DNA of 64,000 nucleotides from Gymnorhina tibicen. Taxonomy: Eukaryota > Chordata > Aves > Passeriformes > Artamidae. The notes under the pieces were generated by a model that worked only from the letters and a program-made list of their open reading frames with translations, searched no databases and was not told the origin of the DNA. Below are positions 1 through 11,100 of this stretch, piece by piece (positions within the stretch are counted from its first letter, which is position 1; each line of letters starts with the position of its first letter). Location: contig VXAZ01004636.1 in assembly GCA_013399875.1 (NCBI GenBank), forward strand, positions 1,697,945 to 1,761,944. The letters run 5' to 3'. The position numbers were made by a program, and so were the translations under genes.

Positions 1-500
1 CCCGCGGCCGGGCGCCGCCATCCCGGCGGGAGAGGGGTCCTGCCCGGGGCCGAGCAGGGAGGGAGGGAGGGAAGGAGGGAGAGAAGGGCGGAGGGCACCG
101 CCCGTCTCGCCTCCCGGGGTCGGGGCCGGGGTCAGGCCGTGCCGGGCCCCGCGCGGGAGAAGGGGCCGGGGGCAGCGGGAGCCCAGCGCCGCCGCGCTCG
201 GGAGNGCGCCTGCCGTGCCCCGCCACAGCAACAGTTGTGCCGGGCCGGGCCGGGCCGCGCCGCCGCCGTTGTTGTGCCGTGCGCGGAGCCCGCAGCCCCT
301 TCCCGGCGCGATCGGGGCCGAGCCCGCAGCGCTGCCGGCCTCTGGCCAAACGGCGGCTTCTCGGCGTCTCCCGTTGTGGGGCGTCTCGTGTTTAGGTGCA
401 CATTTTCGGAAAGTGGTGGAGGGCGGGGGTTGCTCGAGCTGCCTGTGGCTTGTGTCGAGCTGCGTAGTGACACTGACTGAACGCTCTGGGCAGGTGGTTC
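1..500. promoter_or_regulatory. RAB8B: CpG island at the start of RAB8B intron 1
   Basis: The first ~500 bases are strongly GC-rich and full of CpG, then the sequence turns abruptly AT-rich. The next RAB8B coding exon downstream begins at residue 42, so exon 1 must lie just upstream of the window. This is therefore most likely the 3' flank of the RAB8B promoter island, inside the start of intron 1. No reading frame here encodes the expected P-loop (GDSGVGKT), so exon 1 is not in the window. One undetermined base (N) is at position 205. The long frames on both strands are what stop-poor GC-rich DNA gives by chance. Confidence 0.7.
57..71 (+). other. G-quadruplex motif in the CpG island
   Basis: Four GGG runs are separated by single A residues (GGGAGGGAGGGAGGG), followed by more GGA-rich sequence to about 94. 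This is the tightest canonical quadruplex pattern. It is on the RAB8B coding strand, just inside intron 1. Folding and any effect on transcription are inferred. Confidence 0.6.
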
Positions 501-3056
501 AACTCTCAGTTCTTCCCTCAACACTTCTAATGCATGTGTGCGTTCATGAACATAAAGCTCACGTTTTTGAGATCTGGAGTAGTTCCGTTCGAGCTCCTCA
601 GTCGACTATAGAAGCCCCGTAGTGACTAGGTGGAGGAACCTCCTTGACGAAAGTTGAGTTTTGTCCTAAATTTGGTTCTGAAAAGGTGTTTCTAAGCTTC
701 ACTAACCTTTTTTAATGACAATGAGGTGTGGTATATCAAAACAGGTTGTTGTGACTTATATTTTTGTAAGATTTGTCAGTTTTAGAATACTCTGCTGAAA
801 TAAACATAAGCAAATTTTCAAGGCCTTCCCTGAGATGGAGTTGAATTGAAATTACAGTGTGGCAAGACTTGAGATTTATGGTCAGCTACTGAGCTGAGGT
901 CACTTTTAAAGTGAAGTACACTGTTTTGGGGATGAAGGGATAAACTGCAGTGGAGGTTACTAGTATTTAGGAAGGCAAAACTAATGCTGACTTTAAAAAA
1001 TAACTCTAAAAGAGTGAGTAGACTTTATTAAAAAGAAATTGATTCAAAGGTGGAATTCGAGGTGTAACTTGTTTTATGTTACCCCAATGCCTTATCCTTT
1101 TCAGACATTTTATTGTGCAGAACTTGGTGCACAAGGAAGAAACAATATTTAGGCACATGTGATTGACCAAATTAGGTGTGGTGTCAGTTCTAATGCTTTA
1201 AGAACAGTTTTTCTGCATTTTTCTGGCACATTTCTTCTCTCTCTGCAACTGTTTTCAAAATGCTGTATCGGTAACACGAGCTGATTAAGGCCTGAGTAGC
1301 ATTTTACCTTAGCCAGTATTTTTCTGTACCTGAAGTACAATAAAAGGCTTAATAAACATTAATAAATGCTGTATCATTTGAAAAAAAAAGCCTACTTTGG
1401 CACTGTGCTACTTCTTTATACTTCTAAAGAGATAGCTAATATAAATGGGTGTGTCTCTTCCAACCATTTTCTTGATGTTTCTTGAACTGCATAGCCCTTG
1501 GTAGATTTTTTTTTTCCCCTCACTGATTCACTTTGAAGTCTTGAGGACTGTGCATATGCTGTTGTTTTTTCTTACTGTATTCAGTAAATATAGGACTTGC
1601 TCTCATTTCCTTCCTTTATATTTGCTTTTGCAAGGGCCTTATTTTCAAAATGAATCAGCTTGAAGAAACTTATTAATAACTGAGGCATACTTCTAATTCC
1701 ATAAGTAGTAGTTGTGATTTCACAGTTATGTTTTCCTTCTTATAATTCCAGTCTCTTTTTATTTTTTAGCAAAGAACTTCCACACAGGAAAGTTGACAAT
1801 GCAGGAAATAGTGAAACTGTTCATAAAAGTGCTGACGTATGCCTGAATAAAAATACTTGGGGTTTTTTCAGTCTTCCTCGTGTATTGCGTATATTACTTG
1901 TAGGTCAATCATGTGGCTCTAATCTGTTCTTGAAGATGTGCTCACATGCCCTTTCCTTCTCTGTCTTTCAGCGGCTTCTCAATACTAGTTGGTTTTACAG
2001 TCATAACTGATCCATCTGATGAGCTTGGGGGAATTCCATTTTTAACAACTCTGCTTTTTTTTCCTTGACTGATAAGTCACAGTTCACCATGGTGTGGAGG
2101 GAGGTGCAGGGATGCAGCGTTTTTCCCAAACAGGCTGCTCTGCCAGTTCAAGTTTTAAGGTCCCCAGATTAGCATTCCTCATTGAGTACACTGAGTGTTC
2201 CTGGAGTGTGAGCTGCTAGGCTGTTTGGTTTGTACATTCTCCGTGAAGTGGATTCTGCGGTAGGATGGTACTTAGGATGTGTGTTCAATTAACAGTGATT
2301 TTAATTAGTATGTGTGATATTATGTGCCCTCAGTTCTCCTCTGGTCTGTCTCTGCTAACAAGATCAGACTTGGTTTTACTGTCGAAGTCTAAGAAGGTGT
2401 GTGTTTGAAATGTGTTGACATCAAATTTTATCGTTTAATCTTATGTACTTACATGCTATTTGTGAGTGAGGTGAGTAATTTAGACTTTTTTTTAACTATG
2501 TGGGGTTAAATTTTTGACAGTTTCAACTTTTTTCTTAGATTTTAGGTCCAGAAGTTAAAACAATCTCTGTTGCCATGATGAAAGGGCCCACACTGTATCC
2601 AAGTACCAGATAACTTCCTTATAATTTCCCACTCCTATTGTTCTTTAGTAGTTTAACGAGGGTTAAACTACAACACTCCAGGTACCAGAGCAATGGAAAC
2701 ACTTTCCAAAAGGAAAAAAGTAAAGTAGGAGGGAGGTATGGAAATACTGTTTTATTATAGAATAATTGTTTTACTTCTCAATGCTTATAATATAGAAATA
2801 AGTCAGTAATGAATTGTAGTTACTTTATCATTGTGCATGGTGTGCTCGTGTCGTACTTTGCAGGTTCCCTGCTGTTTTGCTGTCATGCAAAATGTGCCTG
2901 TAAGGCTACAACATCCATGGAGATTGCTTGGAGGTTGGGAAATGCTCCTTTGACTTTTCTCCTCAAGACTTTGGTCGTGCTCATAATCATAATCAACATT
3001 GTACTGATTCAGAGAGCAGGGACTTCCAGCCTGGTATCCTGTAGCCAACAGTTGCA

Positions 3057-3098
3057 TAAGACGTGTGATAAAAGTGCTAAGACGTGTGATAAAAGTGC
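3057..3098. repeat. Perfect 2 x 21 bp tandem duplication
   Basis: The unit TAAGACGTGTGATAAAAGTGC occurs twice head to tail, at 3057-3077 and 3078-3098, with no mismatch. It lies in RAB8B intron 1. It is probably a recent replication-slippage event, although an assembly artefact is possible. Confidence 0.85.
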
Positions 3099-5522
3099 AA
3101 TGCATATGTATTTGTAATTCATCAGACTTCTTTTATTCTTTTTTTGGGTGACTGTTGGTGCAAGAGCCTTCATGTCTCTGTCTTCACTACCCGGCGTAAC
3201 TAACACCTTCAGCAGACTTTGCTACGCATTATGAGAAGTGAACCAGTGATCTTTGGGTTGTTCGAAGCAATGTATTTTTACTCTGTGAAAGCACAGATTG
3301 GCCTTGAGCAACTTTAGACGTGACAGGTCCTTGCCCTTCAGCAGCTTTTAATTTTTTATACAGGGCGCTGTTAGGAGAATTTCTAAAAGTGGTGGCAAGT
3401 CTAAATACTGATGTGGTCCCTAGTGAGGATCAGTTTTTCACTGTGAACGTGGGATAAACTATTTTTTACAATGGGAGTGTGTTATGTAAGGTTGTGTTGT
3501 TTAGTTTGCTTCCTGAGTGGAAACTTCTGCTTTTGCACACTTCTACATGGAAAGTAAAATGCAGTTGAGTCAGCTCATTTTCATACATAACAGCTCCTAA
3601 AGCAAAACTTACCTTGCAGTATCTTGTGTGCCTTTTGCTAGTAGTTTCAGTGCGATACACAAGAATCAGAAGCATTAATTTAGCAGTCTCTAAGTATCTT
3701 AACTTGCTGTTCAAGTGCTGTCCAGTAAAACTGGATTTGGTTTATAATTTGAAATAATAGGGTTTATTTTTTGCAATCCTTTCAACTTTTTTGTATCAAC
3801 TGGTTTCTGTGAGAGTAAAGTCGAATCTTTGTAGCTGCTAGCATTTCTGATTTAGTACAAAGGCTTGCTGACAGAAACAAAATTTGTAGTATTTATTTTT
3901 TTAATCCAGGATGATATCAGCATTTGGCAGAAAGTTGCCCACGAGATAGTACTGTATCTGAGAGTTGAAACCATTTGTTGATTTTACAGAAGTAACTTTT
4001 CCTTAGCCTACATCTTCCAAAATAGGACACTACTCTGGCAGGCAAGCACGTGTGGGCTGACCTTTGAACACTTCGATGAAAATCCTTTGTCAAGCAAAAT
4101 TATCAACTTCCCTTTTGCAGTGAAATTTCCATGTGTGTAATGTGTAATGGAAATTGCTCAATTCATGCCTCATTGAATATTTCTACTCTTCTTCTCCACA
4201 GTTACTTACTTATGATGTGCAAAGGATTGGTTGTTGCTTTGTTGGGGTTTGGGTTTTTTTCCCCACCCTCCCATTAAGCTTGAGCATTTCCTATCCTTAT
4301 TCAATCAGTTTCTTTCGGGCTTCTCCAGATGGTCGGAGCTGTAGAAGAAAACACATCAATGATAGATGAGCAGAGGCAGGGAAGCATCAGGAAAGCATTG
4401 TCAGGAGTACTTTATTAATGGTCATTACTACAAACAGATTGTCATTTGGACTTTGAAGTGACTGAGATGAGTTCACTCACACTCAGGTGGCACCATTACA
4501 CATATCTACAGAGTGGAAGTGTGTGTTCAAGGCTGGTAGGATCTGGGACTAGGGTATCTCTTCAGGACAGGGTTTACATGGAATAAGGAAGACAGTTTTG
4601 TGGAGGTAAATGCAAAACTGGAAGAACGATTCTGTTTTCAGTGTCTGTGGTGGGTGGTCAGCAAGATGATGTCGTGATGTTGGACAGGAAGTTGTAGCTG
4701 AAGGCAGGTTAAAAGCATTAAAGTTTGTGTCTCTTGTAACTTTAAATTTGGTACTAACACGTAGCTGGTAACAAAGGACATCTTAACTTTGATTTTCATC
4801 TGCTGATGAGGTTGCATTACCTTTCTGTATTCTGCAACAAGCCAACAATGGAATTGAAATTGTTTGGCTTTTATTAGAAATGCTGCTGCAGCTTTTGTGT
4901 TGCGTGTTTTACTCTGAAACAGTGTGACAGATGTCTGACTGTTGATGCCTATTCCTAATTGGCAGATGGAGGTCTGTCTTGGTTATGTGTTACTGGTTAT
5001 TTGAGTGACAGGAGGGCAGTTTAGAGCTGCTTTTGTGACTTGGTTTGAATGCAAAGTTAAGAACACAGACTAACATTGAATAAATGTAGAAACAAATGTC
5101 TTGGTTGATGGATACAGGCTTTGAGAGAGGTATTGAAGACAAACAGCTTTTGTTTGGGAATTTTTAATGTACTTTTTAGGAAGGATTTCCAATCCTTCTG
5201 CAGTAGGGCATCCTTTTGGTAGAAATACATCTTGGACTATCTTATTTCAGAATTTACTGAAATTCATAATAGTAATAAGAGTAATACATGCGGTGTTTAT
5301 AATGATGCTTTATTTCATGTTTTGTGGAGGGAGTTAGGTGGTTTTAATTCAAAGGATATTATATTGCTTTTTATCTTTAATTGGATGTTACGGTAGCTTA
5401 AATGCCAAGTCATCAGGCTGACTAGATATATAAAATAGCTCTGATGCTTTTCTAATGTGGATAAACTAGGAGTGATAGTAACATCAACAAAGTTGCACTG
5501 TGTAAAGCTTTTGTACAGAGTT

Positions 5523-5740
5523 AGAATCATAGACTCAGGATATCCTGAGTTGGAACGGACCCACAAAGATCTTCAAGTCCAACTCCAGGCTGAGCAGACC
5601 AAGTGCCCTCAGCTGTTCCCCATAAGGCTTCCCCTCCAGACCCTTCACCATCCTCGTGGCCTTCCTCTGGACCCTCTCTAAAGCTTTGTATCTTTATTTT
5701 ACTGTGGCACCCAAAACTTCATCCAGAGGCTTTTAGTTAC
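5523..5740 (-). mobile_element. CR1 LINE 3' fragment, 5'-truncated
   Basis: Read on the + strand, this begins with the inverted CR1 tail motif (AGAATCATAG...). It continues with the diagnostic phrases of avian CR1 3' ends in inverse orientation: 'ttggaacggacccacaaagatcttcaagtccaa' split over short blocks, a 'ccccataaggcttcccctccag' region, 'tggccttcctctggaccctctc' and 'gtggcacccaaaact'. The element therefore lies on the minus strand with its 3' end at about 5523, and is truncated near 5740. The usual repeat of the 8-bp tail is degenerate, so it is an old copy. It has no coding capacity. The family call rests on remembered CR1 consensus features, and the outer boundary is approximate. Confidence 0.75.
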
Positions 5741-8119
5741 CAGACTTGCAACTCAAAACTTAGGTCAGCAACTTCCTGTCCCAACAGAGGTTGCAGTGGG
5801 TTGTAATTTAGTGCCTTTTACAGGGGTTTTGGCCAGTAATTGCATCTAATATCAACTTACTCTTGTGGTTTCTAGTAAACTTTCCTGTTAAATGTAACCT
5901 ATGACACTTTTGATTAGATTGTATGTAGGTAAAGGCAAGTTAAGTACTGCATGGGTCAGAAGGGAGACTGTCTTACTTCTCTTCTAGGGAGAACAAACAA
6001 TTGACCAAGTTTAAGATGTGTTAATTTTGCTGCCATTGTGCAGACTCTTCTGCTTTGGGCACCAGAGGAAAAAAAACCCTGATGTTGAATGTCAGTGGCA
6101 TCCTCTTATATGTATGGCAACATCAAAGAACGTGTCAAGCAGGCTGGTCACTAGTAGGAGTCTGGCACCACATCTGGAGATTGGGAAAAACAGGCTGAGT
6201 ATAAGAAACTGGGCAAAGCTGAAGTGTCTGCCAGCCAGGGAACACCTACATTGCTTCTACTCCCCCCACTCCTCCCAACAAAATCCTCCTTTCTTTCACC
6301 TGCCAGAGAGAAATAGCTTTCCTTTACTGAATCAAAATATCTTGTCTGTATAGGGAGACTTCTGGTGGGGTTAAAGACGGAGTAAGTAATGTGTGTCAAC
6401 CCAAGCATGGAAGGGAGGAGGAAGATACAGTCAGAGTAACTGCCTGGGAGAACTTCTCTGGCTTAGCAGAAGTGATGTAGAGAGGAGTACTTAGGACATG
6501 CAAAGCAGGAAAAGCAGATGAAGAAATGAAAGAATTGATTAAAATTAATTCATTAACAGAACCTTTTGTGATGCAGAAGAAAACAGCTATGTGCCAGAAA
6601 GATAAGTATGGCCTTTCTTAATAAGTTATGTGGCCTTGCCCATTAATATAGGTTGTAAAAACCTTTCAAAAAAAGACCTGTTTTGTCATTCACGTAAGAA
6701 GTTAAAGCAGCCTTTCTTCTCTCATGTCCTTTACTTCCCAAACAAACGAGCAAAAGACAAACCAAAACCTCCACATGCTTACTTACCCCCATGTTAAAAC
6801 ATGGGTTTAAAAAAGCCTTTGGTGAAAATGATGTTTTGGGGCTGTTGAGAGCACTGTCTATAAAAATAACTTCTGTAACTTTAAACCTTCTGCTTTGACT
6901 TTTTGGCCTGATTTTGCTCCCTCACTAGGTACTTTCTACATTTGCTTCTAAAACACAATTGTATTTCGGACTCTAACTGAAATTCCTAGATTAGACTATT
7001 TATTTTAACAAAGATAGTTCTTGCTGGATGAGACATTTTGCTCTTCTTGGATCCTTTTGGACAGAGTATCAGTTAAAGCCAAGAGCTGTCTTACTGATAT
7101 TGTTGATATGTGCTTTTTATTTTTGCATTTTTATGTTCCTGGTAATGCCCTTGTTCTCTATACTTCTTCCAGTGTAAGCAGGTCTGTGTCCTCTAAAGTG
7201 AGTGCAGTGTTTGTGCATTCCTATAAAACTTCGAAACATTTCATCACTTCTGTCTTTACAGTGGTCATGTGTAATTTATACATTATCAAATTTAACTTGT
7301 TTTTATCTCTAATGCTCTTGTGGCATCCCTGAACCTCTCAAGGAGGTGCTTGGCAGTCTGAGTTGTTGGGCTTATAGCAATGATCACCTTTCCATACCAA
7401 CTGTTCCCATGGTGTTTTCCATACCTGTGTTAAATCTGCAGCTGTTGGGGTTTGTATGTGGTGCCAGTCGCAGGCACAGCTGGAATAGAAGGTATAAAGT
7501 GCTTTGTTTGTACTGTGTGAGGGCATTTTATGTGTAAGTAGTCATGGACATCCCAGTTCTTGCTTTGTGAATCCTGGGACACTCACTGTGCTCGTTTTTC
7601 ATGTAGCACCTCTTCTGTTTTAAACAGACAATGTTCTGGCCCCCCAAAGTCTTTATTTCTTCACCCTGAATAACCAGTTCATGTAGAGCCCTGAAATTTT
7701 TAAGAGGCTTTTTAAAAAAGAAGTGGTATCTCCATTTCTCACTGAAGAGATGTATAGGTTTACCAGGACCAAAAATTAGGGAACAAAACCAAACCTAATC
7801 TTTCTGGCCTGTTCTTATTGTTACAACTGAAGCTTGATATATGAATAATAAACAATGAACTTTAAATTGTGGTGTTAAGGCAGTATTAGTTGCATGGGAC
7901 TTTTTTAATAAGCCATTTTTTCAACCTTTTGGATTCTTAAGATGCTGACTTTGGACAAAGTAATTATTTTTGTCTTTTTCCTAACAGCAATATTCAGTTA
8001 GAGTTATTTTGGTTGAAGACATAATTTTCTATGTTTTCTACACCTACAAATATAGATCGTTTGGGATCATTTTTTCCTGTTCTTGGGGGTTCCACTCTGG
8101 GGTTGGGGTTTTTTTGTGC

Positions 8120-8134
8120 TTTTTTTTTTTTTTT
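8120..8134 (+). repeat. Poly(T) tract
   Basis: Fifteen consecutive T residues in RAB8B intron 1. A similar 16-base run is at 19511-19526 in intron 5. On the minus strand these read as A runs and could be remnants of retroposon tails, but no element is recognisable beside them. Confidence 0.8.
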
Positions 8135-11100
8135 GTCTTACCTATTAATTTACGCTTTTGATAAGGACCAATCACGTCATCTTGTATTAAGCACTGGGCT
8201 TCTGAAAGAAGAATCAAATATTTGTATTCATCAGCCACCTTCTAGATGGGGAAATCTGGTATTCTTACCCATTAAAGCCTGTGGCAGAGGTTTTTTTTCA
8301 TGTTGTAGAAAGCTGTACACCACACATCCTGGAGACCTGAGGGAAAGAAGAGCTTCAAAGTAGATGAGAGATGCACAAGTCTCCCATAGCTCCATTACGG
8401 GTTGAGTGAGTGTGGGGTTGGGTCCCTGGGAGGTCACTGCAGCTGTTTCTCTTCTCTACCTAGCCCTAGCTGGAGTGTGACATACAGAGCAACTCCTGCA
8501 CTGCCATGGAGCTGCAGCTGGTCAGGTGATAGCCTGCTCTAGGATCCACACTGGAGCTGCTGGCTGTGGGCTCCCTCTGGGTCTCTGTTAACTAGGGCTT
8601 CAGTTTAGTGCCTTGTTCAACAGAACGCGTGCTCTGCGACTCACAGGAGGAGAGATGTGGCTGGGAGTACCTGTGCTCTCAGGTTATGCCATCAGTTGTT
8701 GTTACAGATGGTGGTAAACTGAATTATGGAACTCACACAGATGAGTGAGTTCAAAGGAGAAAAGGATTTGGTTGTGATACCTGGTCCTGGCAGAGCCTAC
8801 CCCACTTTCAGCTGTGAAACTGTAGCCTCAGTTCAAGTCTGTTGGCCAGTTTTAACGTTTGCTGCTCTCCAGTTGCATGTTGGCTTGAAAGGAATATGTT
8901 CTCTAAGCAGCTAAGTTAATGCATTCCTCTTAGAGACAGCCAGTCTATAAATAATCCTCAAAATAAACAAACTTGGCTGTCTGTATCAGTAGTACAATTT
9001 TAATCTATTTAAAAATTATTTTAGATTAAACTGAGTTACCACTAAGTGTAGCTTATCTTACATTCAAAATAGAATGAGAGGTAGACCATAAGTTAATTTC
9101 TGTGCACTTTCATTGTATCTAGATTATAAGCTCTGAAATACATTCTGCAGGGACTCAGCCCTTTTAAAGTTGGACTCTTGTGACAGGTGATAATTTCACT
9201 CGTGTCAAGTAGTATTAAGTTTCTAGTGTTGTTTTATATCTTGAATTTTATGTTGAGTATTTTTGGTGTTTAAAGTCATGCATTTCAAAGGTTGCTCAAA
9301 GCAATCTGTAAATTGAATTCAAAATGCTGAAAAGAGAGTTTCAGTGTTGAGGATGTTGCAGTGTCCACACTGAAGCACTGCAGTGCACAGCTGTGGTGGC
9401 AGAACTCACAGGAGCACTGGTGTGAACAAGTGGCTGGAGAGCACTGGATTCAGATCTTAGTGTGGTAATCAGATCACACTGTAGGTTACTGAGCTGTCAA
9501 AAACATGGATGTTTCAAAGGTTGGTCTAATTCTGTTGATTATAAATTGTATTCTGAATCCCTTGTTCTCTTTTAAGTAGAAAGTAGCTTATCTTAAGAAA
9601 GGAAGCTTAGGGTGGCAGCTGTGCCGTAGCCGAGGGGACACGTGCTGGAGGAAGTGGCAATTTGCTTGGCACCCTGAGCATTGAACTGATCTTGGTCATA
9701 AGTGTCAAGGCCTTAGGAGCAGGAAACTGCCTTATGTTACATATGCACATGGCATCCCCATTCTTTACTGCCATACCTACTTTAGCCATTTGTATATATT
9801 TGTTTTGCCAGTGGTTAAACTTTAAGAGCCTTTCTGTATTAATAACTTCCAAGGTGCAAGACACTGCTCTGTGCCTCTTTGTGTGGGGCACTGGTACTGG
9901 GTGCTTTGTGTGGGTGAAGAGTTAGATGAAGAAAGGCCAGTTAACCTGAAGGAGCCTATTCAGCCCACTCGAGGTTACTAGTGTGTCGTGGATTCTTGTG
10001 GGCTGCCCAGAAGGAATGGAATACAGTTTGCCCCTTTACGTTGTGAAAGAGTAACTAAAACGGGTTGCACTTGTGTTTAGTTCTAGAAGAATTAATTTTA
10101 CAGCTTTTGAAAAAATGTTGACCTTTACCCTGGTCTGTTCCCTCACGTTAGCCTGCTGTGTTTTTGAATGGGTGCAATAAAAGACTACTGCCTCTTTAAT
10201 TTACATACTGATACAAGACATTGCTGAGATCATCTGAAAATTCTTTGCAGATGTTACTAGGGACTAAAGCCAAACGTTCAAGTTCAAAATGATTAGACTT
10301 TGTTCTTTTGTATGAGGCTGTATGACACACTGGTATGTTGCAAGGGTTCCCCACCCTGCCTTTTACAGTGATCTTGACTCCTACTTCGTCATTTTTTATT
10401 TTTACTATAATTATTCTAGAAAGATCTAATTTAAAAGCAACTTTCTGAAGCTTCATTTATCTGCCTTTGTAGATTGAGACAGTATACTGATGTAGCACAA
10501 GAAGATTTTCTCTTGAAAACCACATAAAAAAATAATTGTGTATTTAATCCAAACCATGCAATACCTCCTGCTGAGAACAAAAAAAGTAGTAATCACTGGG
10601 TAAGCTTGTGGGGAAAACCTGTGGGAACAAATTGATGTCCCTCAGCTGTTGGATATATATGAAAAGAACAAGTTTTTGGAGTACTGATCTGTAGGTCTGT
10701 CCATGGAAGATGATGAAACTCTTGAGCTCTGTTCCTGTGCGTCCTCACACACGAGTAGTGCGATCGGTGCTGATATCTGGTGTGTGTCACCTGGTGGTGG
10801 CAGAGGTATGGGACAGGGCCCTCAGTGCCCACAGCCCCTCAGAGTGTGATCTAAATGCAGTGGCAGCAGATGATGCTGACACCTCTGCTGTGTCTCAGGG
10901 GTGACAGACTTGTGCTGTGCTCTCAGACTCCAAGGCACCCTTGGAAGGATGAGCAGGACAGCAGCAGCTGTAGCAGCCGTGCCATAGGAGCTCCGCTGTT
11001 CCCCAGCTCCGCTGTTCCCCTGTGCAGCTTCAGCCACTTGCTGTTCACAAGATGCGCAGCCTGTAGGGAGAAATATTTTCTGAGTAATTCTCTCCCAGGA

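Noticed and set aside
132..622. Overlapping open frames of 113-135 codons on both strands at the window start
   Set aside because: Stop-poor CpG-island sequence gives long frames on both strands. None carries RAB8B exon 1 residues or known domains, and an N lies within them.
1430..1480. Sequence TCTCTTCCAACC resembling a CR1 tail
   Set aside because: Only about a dozen bases match and the 8-bp tail repeat is missing; too little to call.
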